From: Viscum album
Taxonomy: Eukaryota > Streptophyta > Magnoliopsida > Santalales > Viscaceae
Assembly (NCBI GenBank): GCA_963277665.1
Contig: OY728143.1
Location: forward strand, 228,337,591 to 228,401,590
Length of the DNA stretch: 64,000 nucleotides
Direction: 5' to 3'
Below the pieces are notes generated by a model. That model was not told the origin of the DNA. It ran no database searches and saw only the letters and a list, made by a program, of their open reading frames with translations. The translations under genes and the position numbers were made by a program. The number at the start of each line of letters is the position of its first letter. Position 1 is the stretch's first letter. This document shows, piece by piece, positions 51,430 to 62,521 of this stretch.

Positions 51430-51990
51430 TAACTCATACATGGTAACTCAAATTAGAAATCCAAGGCAACCATTGTGCTCTGGATGATGGGTTTACCCTA
51501 GGACAGATTTAATATTAGTCAGCATGAGCCTCTGTTGAGAAAACCAAAAGAAATTGCATAATAGTAAATTAAATAATTATATTAATTAATATATTTTTCA
51601 AATTATTACAACTCTGAAATGGTAACTCGGTTTAAAAAACTGAGACCACCACTGAACTCATGAGGTTATGCTTTCATTAAGAAGATACAAACTTTGGCCG
51701 GCACTGGCCACCAAAGAAAGATAGTTTTTTTCCAAAATAAAAAATATAATTGACAATTATTTTATTATAAAATTTATAACTTCTAAACGGTAACTCATAT
51801 TAAAAATCTGAGTGTACCATTGGGTTCGTTGGGGCGACTTTTACCTAGGCCGATCCTAACCTCGACTGGCATGGGTTGAGGGTGACTGATAATAATTTTC
51901 CAAACTTTTTTTCAGGTACGTTCATTAAACGCACATGCGGCGTTTTTTAACTATTTAACCGATGCTCGAAATTGAAATCTGAGGGCACAG
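51430..51990 (+). repeat. Four-fold tandem repeat of about 170 bp in element E 3' LTR
   Basis: Anchors gtaactc at 51443, 51622 and 51790, and aatctgag at 51806 and 51976. It is the partner of the array at 44330. Confidence 0.7.
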
Positions 51991-52430
51991 TTGAAATTGC
52001 AGAGCTGATATTCGCTTAAGGAGACCATTACAATGACCACAATGGGTCAAGACTGAAAGATATAATTTGTGTTTTTTGTGAAAAAAAAATATAATCAAAT
52101 GTTTGTGACACTTTATTTTTATCTTCAATATCCACGTGGGTGTTGGGATGTGGGGTCCACCGAAACTAAATCTCCTTGTGAATGTTGGGAAGTGGGGACC
52201 ACTAGACCTTATCCTTCCATGAAATTTTATGGTGGTGGGGACCACCCGTGATGAAACCCCCCTTTAATTTGTAGAAACCTTCAATTCCCACAATAAATGA
52301 TGGAGAGCCTCTTGACCTTCTCCACATTAATTATGCCAACGCACATACCATTAATCTTGTCAACACACCATATTTTTTTCTCCAACGCAAATTTATTGGC
52401 TTTCCCCTTTTAAAATAAAGTAACAGTATC

Positions 52431-52479
52431 GTTGGAATTTATGATGGTTCATTATAAATGAACTATCATAAATTCCAAC
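52431..52479. repeat. Near-perfect 22-bp-arm palindrome upstream of the TATA box, element E 3' LTR
   Basis: The left arm 52431-52452 and right arm 52458-52479 are reverse complements with one mismatch (ggttcat/atgaact), with a 5-base loop (tataa). In the 5' LTR (about 45090-45150) the right arm is kept but the left arm is degraded. Confidence 0.8.
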
Positions 52480-52502
52480 AATTGTTTCCCACCTCCCCAC
52501 TC

Positions 52503-52516
52503 TTATATATATATAT
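52503..52516 (+). promoter_or_regulatory. Candidate TATA box of element E 3' LTR
   Basis: TTATATATATATAT follows 'cacctccccactc', about 25 bases after the palindrome, and matches 45162 in the 5' LTR. Confidence 0.5.
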
Positions 52517-53049
52517 GGAGCTCGGGAAGAGGATTTGGGACGACTTCACCAAGCGATGAAGCGCTGGTAATGTGATGTGACACCCAACACATGCAGGATT
52601 ATGCTCTCCAACGAAGAACATGTTCATCCACAAATAATTTTGATGAGGAGAGTCTTCGACTTATTCCTCAGAAGAACCATGTAGTGGAAACCGACGTAGG
52701 GCGTCTTCAATGACCGACCTTCTCTACTCATCGTCATCATAAAACCGATGCACTAGCTCGCAATTGGATGTGTGTGGTGGATGCGACGAATGACGAAAAC
52801 TCTATATTTTTTCCCATGACTTTGTCGATGAACAATGAACAAGGTAGGGGGTTTATTTGCATGATAATACATTCCTTGATTTCTTTTTCAGTTTGGGAAT
52901 GAATCGTTGCAGATGTTGTAAAATTTGAATTTCTTCATTCTTCTTTATTTTTTTAGCAAAATTCCACAACCCTAAACACAGAGTGTGGATGCCAAAAAAA
53001 CATGGCCCAAATCCTTCGCCAATTTTCTTTGTGGTGTTCATTGGAATAA

Positions 53050-53640
53050 AGTTACATGAAAAAGGTGACGAAGGAAACGGCACCACCACCTGCGGCCCCC
53101 ACAACCTGCGACGCCCTCATTGTGCCTCGGCCTAACCTGCCTTTGACCACCCCGGCCATTCCGGCTTACCGGTCACACTACCCAGTGGCCGAACCGGCCC
53201 CGGCAGCGGTGCCCGCCGGCAGTGCCCCCCGCCGGCTAGCGCTGCCCGTCGAGGTTTTGAGCCACCCCGTCCGAGTCAGCCCCCTTGCCTTCCGAGCCCC
53301 TGATCCAACCCGCGCCCTTAAGGAACCCATGCCAAACCGGCCCAGTGCTCTGGGCCGCGCCACCCTTGCGATGTCCTCCGGGCTAAGCCAACCACGTGGG
53401 CCCCTCTGGGCCGATCATCCCTCACGCTGACTTGCAGCCGGGCCACACCCTATTGGCAAGTCCACGCTCTCTCAAATCTACTCGGCCCCTCACGTCCTAC
53501 TTTGGTGGGGGCCAACGGGCTGGGCCGAACAAAACGGGCATGCCCGCCCAATGGGTCGGGTCGACCAGAACTGGGTAGGCCCCTAAAAGGTTGGGCCTGG
53601 TCATTCTGACCGTGTCGGACTGCACCCGATCTCACAATGG
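53050..53640 (+). other. GC-rich leader block in element E 3' LTR
   Basis: Partner of 45690-46400, with the same sharp GC rise. The plus-strand frame at 53056-53430 (124 codons, Pro/Ala-rich) starts at the same ATG position as the 202-codon frame in the 5' LTR, but stops earlier. Probably non-coding. Confidence 0.6.
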
Positions 53641-54059
53641 CACTATACCTTCCATTGGCCATATATTTTTCAGCAGACATCCATTTGACAATCCATATGC
53701 AGTGCTGATAATCGTGGAGTATGATGGTCCCTTTGAGTATACCCCACTAGAGTTTGGCGTATTGTTGAGATATGGTCAGGTCGGATCGTTCCACGAATCC
53801 AACTGCTCCCCCTGGACTAAAAGAATAATAACTCACAAACCGAGTGTCTGATTGACACTCCGTCAGTTTCATTAAGACCCCTATGATGTGGAGGACCTTT
53901 GAGATACATTTTCATGGGATTTCATGGATGTTTGAGCATCGAACAGTAGCTTGTGGAGCATATCCTCTTGGAGATGACTGAGCATTATTTTGGGATCCTA
54001 GTAACTGGATGAGACTTGATGATTGTTGAACGATTGACTCAAAGTGACTCAACAAGCCT

Positions 54060-54270
54060 AGTGGGGAGGGCCTGGTTGTGGTGGCAGACCCACAGTGAAG
54101 GAGAGCCTGGTAGTGGCGGAAGACCTGCAGTACTCGATAGGAGGAGTAATTTTGCAGGCTTTGAGGGGGAGCACCTAGTTGTGGCTCCATACCCACAGTG
54201 TGGAGCTCCTCTGTGTGACGCAGCAAACCCACGGTACTCGACAGGAGGAGTACCTCAGCAATCCATGGAT
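54060..54270 (+). repeat. Short degenerate repeats in the 3' part of element E 3' LTR
   Basis: 'gcctggttgtggtggcag' (54069), 'gcctggtagtggcgga' (54105) and 'cacctagttgtggctcc' (54172), each followed by an acc(c/t)(a/g)cagt tail. It is the partner of the array at 46805. Confidence 0.6.
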
Positions 54271-55032
54271 AGTTGAAAGAACACATAGTGTCATAGCAGG
54301 CCCACTATACTCAAGTGATCATGAGTTTTCTAACAGTTGTTCTTTCGATAATGTGAATAAAATCATGTATGAGATGAGCCAGTTTTTCTGTGTTTTCCTC
54401 ATGATTGAAATGGATCACTTGATAACTGAGGTTTATGAATGGGAATATACCTATGTAAGATTATCTATTGATTTAATACATTGTGGTTTATTTTGGATGG
54501 ATTTTGTGAGACCATGAGGGTCTCGGGATCCCAACCGAGTATTGTTATACTCACCACTTCACGGGCTATGCCCGCACCTTGTTGTGTTGGATGCAGATGA
54601 CAGCCAACGATGACTGAGGTTGAGAGTACTAGGACTGGATGACACTAGGATGTGCCCCATACGGTGAGTTTGTACATGGAAGAGACGGACAGATGTGGAG
54701 TGCTGAGGTGGTGATCTGTACATACCCTTCAGGTAGGAACCTCGGAGGAAGATCTAGTACATGTCTTCCTTTTTCTTCACTTGTATTGCATTCCAGTTGT
54801 ACTTGTACTTTCCAATTGGGATTTTCCTCCATCCCCTTTTTTGAGGTTGTACTCACATGTTTACTATAAATTTGGATTTCTTCCATATCTATTATATGCG
54901 TTTAAAGGATATAAAGGCAATGCTTTCTCAGTTTTAGGGAATTACGCCTTCGGTGCTAGTCTCCATCCTCTGGCTTAAAGAAGGCGGTCTTGGGGTAGTC
55001 ACGGAACGGGCCCCGGGAGATTGGTCTTGACA

Positions 55033-55037
55033 TTAAA
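55033..55037 (+). other. Target-site duplication, right copy, of element E
   Basis: TTAAA directly after the 3' LTR end, with TTAAC on the left side. Confidence 0.7.
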
Positions 55038-56440
55038 TACATCATTTTATATGATCTTGAGATGTGTTTATGGAAAATGTGTTACATCATTTTTTGAGGC
55101 GGTAGTACACCATACACTTGATCTGGGATTTTATTCCCGATTGGATGGAGGAAGATATGTATAAAAATTATTAAATTAACATAATTACATATAAATATGT
55201 TTATGTTTTTTAATTCAGTATATAATCACGTCTTAAAAAAATTATCCACGTCGAAGAAGAAACAAAAAAAACACACATCTATGAACAATAACTCATTTGG
55301 AGACATAATATTTAGGATCACTCAAAATACCTCCCAAGGGTGGATTACTAAGAATAAAAGGGATCCCAAATATCGATATAGGAGTCATGAAGTTATTTTC
55401 AAATGTATTGGTTAAACTAAATGGATTCAGATGATGGATGAGTGGATGAGAGTGGTGTCCATTTAAATCTGGGGTAGCGAACACATAAGGAATTTTTGAG
55501 AATAATCAATTGCACCCATGATTGTATCTTAAAAAAAGAATAAAAAGTGAATCTTCCTTGAAAATAATAGGTAATAAGGTTGAATTATGTCCATAAATTG
55601 GGTGTTAGAAAAGTGTTTTGGTAAATGTATCCCTTCTCATTTTTGTAACTAACAGGTAAATCAGTTTTTCCTTTAATTGTTTAATTAATTTTTATGGATT
55701 TTAATATTCATAATAAACATTAATTTTGTTGAAATTATTTAATAATATAAATTATCTAAATTAATAATATGGAATCTTTTTTTTCAAATTCAAATCATAG
55801 AATTTGTGAAATTAAATGTAAAATTATTACCACATATTATCAAAAAAAGAGGGGTTCCAAATAGAGAATTCTCATAAGAATAAATACATTTAATTAAAAT
55901 TATTACTATTAAATTGATAAAAATAATGTAAATTATTTTAATATTATTATAATTCAAAATATATTACATTAAAAAATATTAAAATATAATTTAAGATTTT
56001 AAATAATTTATACGAATACAGAATTATCACCAAAATTAGTATTTTTTACTATTCATTGAGTAATGAAACATTTTAGAAAAATCCAAATCAATTCCTCTTA
56101 ATATAATTACTAAATTTATATCCTTATATATTATGCCTCAGTTTTCCATAGAAGTTCATTGATTTATTTGATTAATTTCCACATAAAACAATTTCCTATT
56201 ACTATGAATCCTTGGATTCTCATTCCTCGTTTTTGACGTGAAGGATATAAAGCCATCATTTCTCCATGATCTCTATCACACAAGATATTATAAAGCACAA
56301 TCCATACATTATTTTCTAAGTCATAAATTTTGATAAGGATAAGGTTGTTAATCATATTTCATGATTTATTTTTATGCACAATCATTATACCATAAACCAT
56401 TGTAACCATCCCATCAGGTTTCTCATAATAACTAACTATT
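55033..56440 (-). repeat. Element F left LTR, segment 3 (right of E)
   Basis: Collinear with about 59807-61222 of F's right LTR at an offset of about 4774: 55033 with 59807 ('ttaaatacatcat'), 55102 with 59878, 55438 with 60205, and 56040 with 60815. It carries unit 3 of the triplicated module at 55083-55130. The right limit is projected and uncertain by up to about 300 bases. The minus-strand frame at 56164-56355 was not identified. Confidence 0.6.
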
Positions 56441-56974
56441 CATTCAAATTCAATGTTAGCACGACTCCTTCAGGATCTAAACAGTGACTAAAACCTAAAA
56501 TCGTAGTGTGATAGTTATTTATCATGGTGGGAAAACCATTGAATAATATATTGGATGTCTAAATAATGATTCCTTATTTTCAATTTGACACGTGTTAGGA
56601 TTAACTTATTCCATTCATTATTATCATCTTCTAAAAACCTTCATTATGGTTTGTAAATAAATTTAAATTATCATTACCATATCCCCATGGAGTTTCAAAC
56701 TAGTTTCATAGTAAAAACATTGGATTTTTAGGGTAACACTCATTTCACTATTGACATGACTTTTAGTGTTATTACTCCAGTGTTTTTATATGTTAGAAGA
56801 AAGTCAAAAATTTTAATCTACAGTGGAAAATATTTTTAGTAAAAGCCACAAAATCTTAGCCTTACTAAATAATTTTTATGTTTTTAGTTACATATTCTCA
56901 TTGTCGATTATTGGTTTAATAGTGTAAATATGTGTTTTCCAAATTCTACTTCCTAAGGATTATACTAACCTTCC
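56441..56974 (-). mobile_element. Element F internal remnant (about 0.5 kb)
   Basis: The short stretch between the two inferred F LTRs. No coding domain. A possible minus-strand primer-site remnant ('attatactaacc', 56959-56970) lies at its right edge. Either a large deletion removed the internal region or F was a very short-internal element. Confidence 0.35.
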
Positions 56975-59462
56975 ATTGACACAAACAATAATATCCCAAA
57001 AAATAGTAACCCAAAGGTAGTGACTTCTTTATAACATTGGAAAATGATTTAAGGAATATCATAACAAATGATTGTATAGTTTAAAAGTCCTAAAAATGAG
57101 ATACATTCTTGATTCCCATATTATAGTTGAATAAAAAACTACAATATTTTTTATGATATAATCATTAATTCATCAAGTATATCTTTTCATATCATTCATA
57201 GTACACATCCAATATTCATGGGAATGGAAAAAGTAATGATGGTGTTAAAATCTCATTTAGAGGTTTTTAAAGTGGAAGCTATCATGAGTACATATAGAAT
57301 AATCAATATGTAATAATAAATATGTTAAGATAAACAACTAAATACGCATTATTTTTAACAATGAACATGAATATTGTGATTCGATATGTAATAATTAATG
57401 TAGAAATGTAAATAATTGAATACATGTTCATCAAAATTTATATATTTTGAGTGAAATTCATCTAAATAAAATTTCATTGAAAATATTCTCATAGATTATG
57501 GAAACTACATTTTTTATGAGGGAAATTCTTAATTATTATATTTCATAATATTTGGAATCATGATACATCTACTTTTAAGTCCTTCCACAAGATAGTTAAA
57601 AATGATGGGTATTTATACACCTAAAAACCATTTATCTTAGTCTAACCATATTTCTTTCCACATGGGAAATAAGATGGATTGAGGGGATATCTATAACTAG
57701 ACCACACTGATTTCAATATATACAACACATTCCTTTTATATTGAGTAATCGATTTAATTCTTGATCAATATTCAATATAATAATATTTTTGTATTGAGTG
57801 TAGAATATAGATTATCAAAAATATTCCCGGTCAATCATATTACATTAAATGTAAATTATATTATATTTAAAAGTTATATAATTTGACTAAAATGTATATT
57901 CATGAAAAATAATTTGGATATTTTGACGATATGAAATTATAAATGATAGCCATAATTATAATCTTTTAATAGAAAGATGAGGATTACATGAATTAATCAA
58001 GAAAGAGAATGTCATCAATTGTCCTAGTCAACATGATAATAAACAAACCAATGAAATAATTTGGATGGTATTGATATAGAATATCCTTAATGGGTATATG
58101 CACAATTTATGATTTATGCCATTTATTAGTTCCATAAATATACAAAAAAATTCATTATAAAATAACCCTTTAACTATGAAAATTATTTTTTGAAAATAAA
58201 ATTTCACAAAATATTTTTGAAAATTTTTTCTTTGAAAGTAACTATTGTAACATATATAGTATGTTCTTAAATATTAATTGGTCATAATGGAAAGATATTC
58301 GGTACCTTTAAATCCTATTAATATGATGCTTATTTTCACATTTTTGGTAAAATACAAATGTGCATTTTTTAGATATCTAAATGAAAATTGTAATTATTTT
58401 AAATATAAAATAAAAAAATTGGAGAAAATATCATTAATAAAACTATTTTTTTAATTTAAAAAAATTGGAAAACATATTCAAAAAACAGAATTAAGGATAC
58501 AAAATTGATTTTCCACTAGGGAGAAAACTGATGTCTTTTTTTAATAAAAATATTTTCTTAATAAATTTAACTAAAAAAGATTGGAATATTGAATTATTAC
58601 ATTAAAATACCCTGAATAATTAATGGATAATAAAATTAAGGGATCATGTTATAATATTATTTAATAAGTTCCCTATATATAAATTCATGATCAAATAATC
58701 CTAATTTATATGATATTATGAAATAAACCATTTAAAATATCATTACATTGATGTGAGAATTAATCAATGAATGAATTATGTGCATAATATATAAATTAAA
58801 ACTATATAGTAGAAATAAAATGTAAGATCTTCAAAATTTGATTGTTGGCCTTTTTATTTCTTTAATAAATGCTCAAAGGGTTGCCTCTTACTGAGCTTAT
58901 TAGGAATAACAAAATGATACAATATTTAGTTATAATGTTTTTAACCACGTGGAAATTTTCATATCAACTCCAATTAGATTAAATAATATTATTAAAATAT
59001 TAAAAAAATTTATATTTGGATCATTAATGATATTACAAAAGAAACTACTGTGTATACACCAAATATACGAAATTAGCTACATAAAATTATAATATAAACC
59101 AATAAATAGAAAGTGAGATAAAGTCCCTTCCTCAAGATTTATTTTGGATAAACATTAATTTAACAAATTTAAAATTATTTTAAACATGTTGTGATTTTAT
59201 CCCCGGAAAAAAATCATATTTATTATTTCGTATATGGACCAATAATTACATTTTACCAACTTTTGTTTGTAATATTTCATTTTTTTCATTATTTATTTGT
59301 TAATTACCATATTTTCTCATCCATTTTTTCATGAATGACAGGATTAATGTATATATACATAAATAAATCATTTAAATAGTGATAATAATTTTATAAATAT
59401 CATATTTACTCAGTATATACATTAGTTGAAAACTTCATAAAATATGTGTTTTGAAAATGAAT

Positions 59463-59910
59463 TGCATCACTTTGTAGAGACGGTAGGTTGTACATATACA
59501 TGAGTGATAATAAAATTCTCACACCGGGGGATGGGGTAAGGATTTGGGTGATATATAAATTTTATAAAATCAATATTACTTCATATAAATCACTCATATT
59601 AAATAAATATTCCATTATAGTTAATATGTTATTAATATATGGAAAACGAAACCCATTGCTTCATGATGAGGTATTATGCCGTACAGAGAAGTGGTGTTTT
59701 AATAATTTAAAGGACTTCAAATTTTAGATAGTATATGTGTCATAAATATTAAAATGTATATTAAAATCATGAATATTATTTATATATACATACACACACA
59801 CACACACATTAAATACATCATTATATTCAATAATGACATGGGTTGTTGGAAAATGAGTCACATAGGTTTGCGAGACCGTAGTTCCTTATATACATGATCG
59901 ATGATATTCA
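59463..59910 (-). repeat. Triplicated LTR module, element F right LTR
   Basis: Anchors at 59483 (gtaggttgtacatatacatg), 59671 (gtattatgccgtacag) and 59878 (gtagttccttatatacatga), spaced 188 and 207 bases. Units are preceded by a '(t)cac..tt..gag(a)c(g)gta'-like context. Confidence 0.65.
59790..59808. repeat. (CA)n microsatellite at the empty site for element E
   Basis: About nine CA units directly before ttaaatacatc. The occupied site at 44160 has only 'tacatacattaac', so the run expanded in this copy or was never long in the other. Confidence 0.85.
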
Positions 59911-60837
59911 TTCACATTTAATGGATTTCGAAATGGATAAATTTAATAACATTACGATAATAACATATTTGTATATGGAAGATAATTTTTCATTTATATA
60001 AGTATGATTCAATAATAATTTAAAGATTTTTTTTTAAAACATTAGTTTAAAAAATCATTTTTTGGGACAACATCAGATGGTTTTCAAAAAAAATCCACCC
60101 AATTATGGTTTTATTATCATAAAATGAGATATATGATTTTTTATGAGTTTGATTATGTTATTTGGTCTGGTATTTTCTGAATTAAATTACATTGGATTTG
60201 TGGCGAAGGGAGGATAAGGGTGACCTCTTATTAGAGGGGGAGTGGATAAACTTTGATGTTTTGAAATGAATCATGTACAACCACGTTTTTATCATGATAA
60301 AAAACTCAAAAATGGTTAATTATCTATAATTATTGTTTATGATTTTTAAATATGGCTAGAAAATGAGTTTATAATATTTTTTAGTCCATTTTAATGATTA
60401 TATTTAAGATTATCCCTTGGAAAATCGGGTTTTACCTTCAATGTAGTAATTTATTTTTACTACTATTAATATTAATAATAGTCAAAATATATGTTCAACC
60501 TATTAGATAATATAAAATTTTATGATTTCAAATAGTAAATCCATGTTTAGTAGCTACATTTAGTGATTTTGGTGTAGAATATTTTATATTATACCCATAG
60601 ACATGATGAAAATATAGGGTTCCACAGAGAAAGTTTTATATGTACAGAGGGAGTTAATATCAAAATTTAAAATAAAATTGATTCCAATTATTTAAATTAT
60701 AAAATTTTTTATAATTGATATAATAATATTTAAAACTATTTTTTTCATAATATAACCTTTAATTTTATTTAAATTAAAAGGTACTTTTCTTTAAAAATTA
60801 TTTATTTTTAATATTCATTGACAAATAAAATTTTCAA

Positions 60838-60855
60838 ATATATATATATATATAT
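60838..60855. repeat. (AT)n microsatellite
   Basis: About nine AT units within F's right LTR. Confidence 0.85.
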
Positions 60856-61222
60856 CACCCATAAAAAATTGTGATTTTATGATTTTATACTTGATTTAAT
60901 TTTATCATATAAAATTTCCAAAATTATTAAAATTATTTTCTGATTATCATTCTCAAAGTGTGACAAAATCAACTATTGAAAAATACCTTTTTATAGGAAA
61001 ACACTTATTTTTCATTAAAATGATTCTTATCTTATTTCTAATGATTAAATTACAAAAATTCATACTTTAAAAATTACTATTTATTATATCAAATTGATCT
61101 TCTAGGATGTTATGATATACTATAATATGATTCCTTTAGACATGGGGTTTTATGTATGACAAGCAATCGTAGGGATCGAACTTATTTAGAATGAAATAAT
61201 AATAATGTATTAGGGTGTCACA

Positions 61223-62484
61223 ATCATATATAATATCATTGTTGTTTTTCATATACTATATCAAACATAAAATTATTATTTTAAAATATATACGTGTTAC
61301 ATAAATAACCAAAATTACTAACATTGGATTATAACATTAAATAATAAGTAACTGATATATATGTACCAAAAAAATAATAATTGAAGAGTATAAATTAAAA
61401 TATATCCAATAAATATGGTTATTTTTATTATATAGGTCATTAAATAACATTCTTGGAAGCCAAGATTAATGTTATGGGTCTCCTTTATAATAGAACATCA
61501 AAGGCAAATTTATCTAAATATTACATCCTATTTTTGGGATATTTTAGTATATAAATCCTTCAAAACCCATTTATTGTTTCTCATATTAACATTTTTAGGC
61601 TTCATGTCTCCCTACCATTTCAAATCTATTTGAATCACAATTATACTAAAATTATTCTATAATATGGCACAAACATTATATTTTATTTTGTGACTACGAA
61701 TAATTGTCCTACATGTAAATTTTGTTCCTATGATTTCATGTATTTTGTTATACATACTTTTATTATTTTATATGGTTATTTTATTATGAATATATATTAG
61801 TTTGTCAAATATTTAAATGGAATGTTTATTACAATTTCTATATGGTCTCTTTCTTTCACTATTTATTAGTTTTCATTATGAATCATTCTTCCCAAGTTTC
61901 CCTGGTCCTTCAAAGTAATTACTAATTTAATTATATTTATTTTCCTAAAATACTTTATTTATAAGTTATTTCATTTTAGAAAATGTTTTTAAAATTTTTA
62001 AGGATAATTCTTATAATTCAAAAATTCTTTTATAATTTTATTCCATAGAGACATTCATCTTTATGAAAGTCTATTAACGATTATTATGATTTTCTTGGGA
62101 TATATTCTAATTCTTTTATCCCCTTTCTCTCTATTGATAGATTAAATATGTATTGTCTAAATATTCATGAAACACATTTCATTCAGATCGATTAATTATG
62201 TTATAATTTAATTCTTAATGGCTTCTTGTTAATGTGGCACACATATGTATAGTCTTTAATTATTTGATATGTGAGTCAAAAATTATATATCCACATAATG
62301 AATGTTGTAAATAGTTAATTCTCATGATATGAAATGAAATTGACAATATAGTTAACCTAATAATATATCATTTTTGGATTAGGGAGTGAGACTATTCTAT
62401 AATAGAACTCTTTCTACCATCTTATGATAGTCTTGGTAATGAGAATTGATAAAATAAATTTTTTTCTAGAAATATATTCATGAG

Positions 62485-62521
<37 letters not shown>

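Larger units (their letters stand above)
44167..55032 (+). mobile_element. Element E: Tekay/Del-type chromovirus with long LTRs and RT deleted
   Basis: A 10.9 kb Ty3/gypsy retrotransposon, clearly less AT-rich than its surroundings. Order: 5' LTR, tRNA-Met-type primer site, gag, protease edge, RNase H end, integrase, chromodomain, polypurine remnant, 3' LTR. The order and the C-terminal chromodomain place it among chromoviruses; long LTRs and integrase wording fit Tekay/Del. The internal region is 3.5 kb, about 1.3 kb short of what a full element needs, because reverse transcriptase is missing. Every domain has stops or shifts. The LTRs look about 75-80% alike in sampled stretches, so the insertion is old. 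Boundaries are supported by a target duplication and an empty site at about 59807. Confidence 0.9.
51258..55032 (+). repeat. Element E 3' LTR (3775 bp)
   Basis: Starts TTTAAAGAACCTTAATG, aligning base for base with TGTAAATACCCCCAATG of the 5' LTR (the TG end has become TT), and ends CTTGACA. About 170 bases longer than the 5' LTR through indels. Confidence 0.85.
19770..61222 (-). mobile_element. Element F: oldest, outermost LTR element of the nest (minus strand)
   Basis: The right LTR (about 56975-61222) matches, in order, four separated pieces: about 19770-19883, 41495-44166 and 55033-56440. The gaps are explained by insertion of elements B and E. The right end 'tagggtgtcaca' (61211-61222) reads TGTGACACCCTA on the minus strand, a canonical LTR start. 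The left limit is approximate and rests on weak matching. The internal region is only about 0.5 kb. Confidence 0.6.
56975..61222 (-). repeat. Element F right (5') LTR
   Basis: Uninterrupted copy of the F LTR (about 4.2 kb). The minus-strand start TGTGACACCCTA at 61222 is the best preserved LTR terminus in F. It acts as an empty-site reference for both B (near 57107) and E (59807). Confidence 0.65.

Noticed and set aside
44167..55032. Element E as a functional retrotransposon
   Set aside because: RT is absent, integrase catalytic acids are changed, and stops and frameshifts occur throughout gag and pol.
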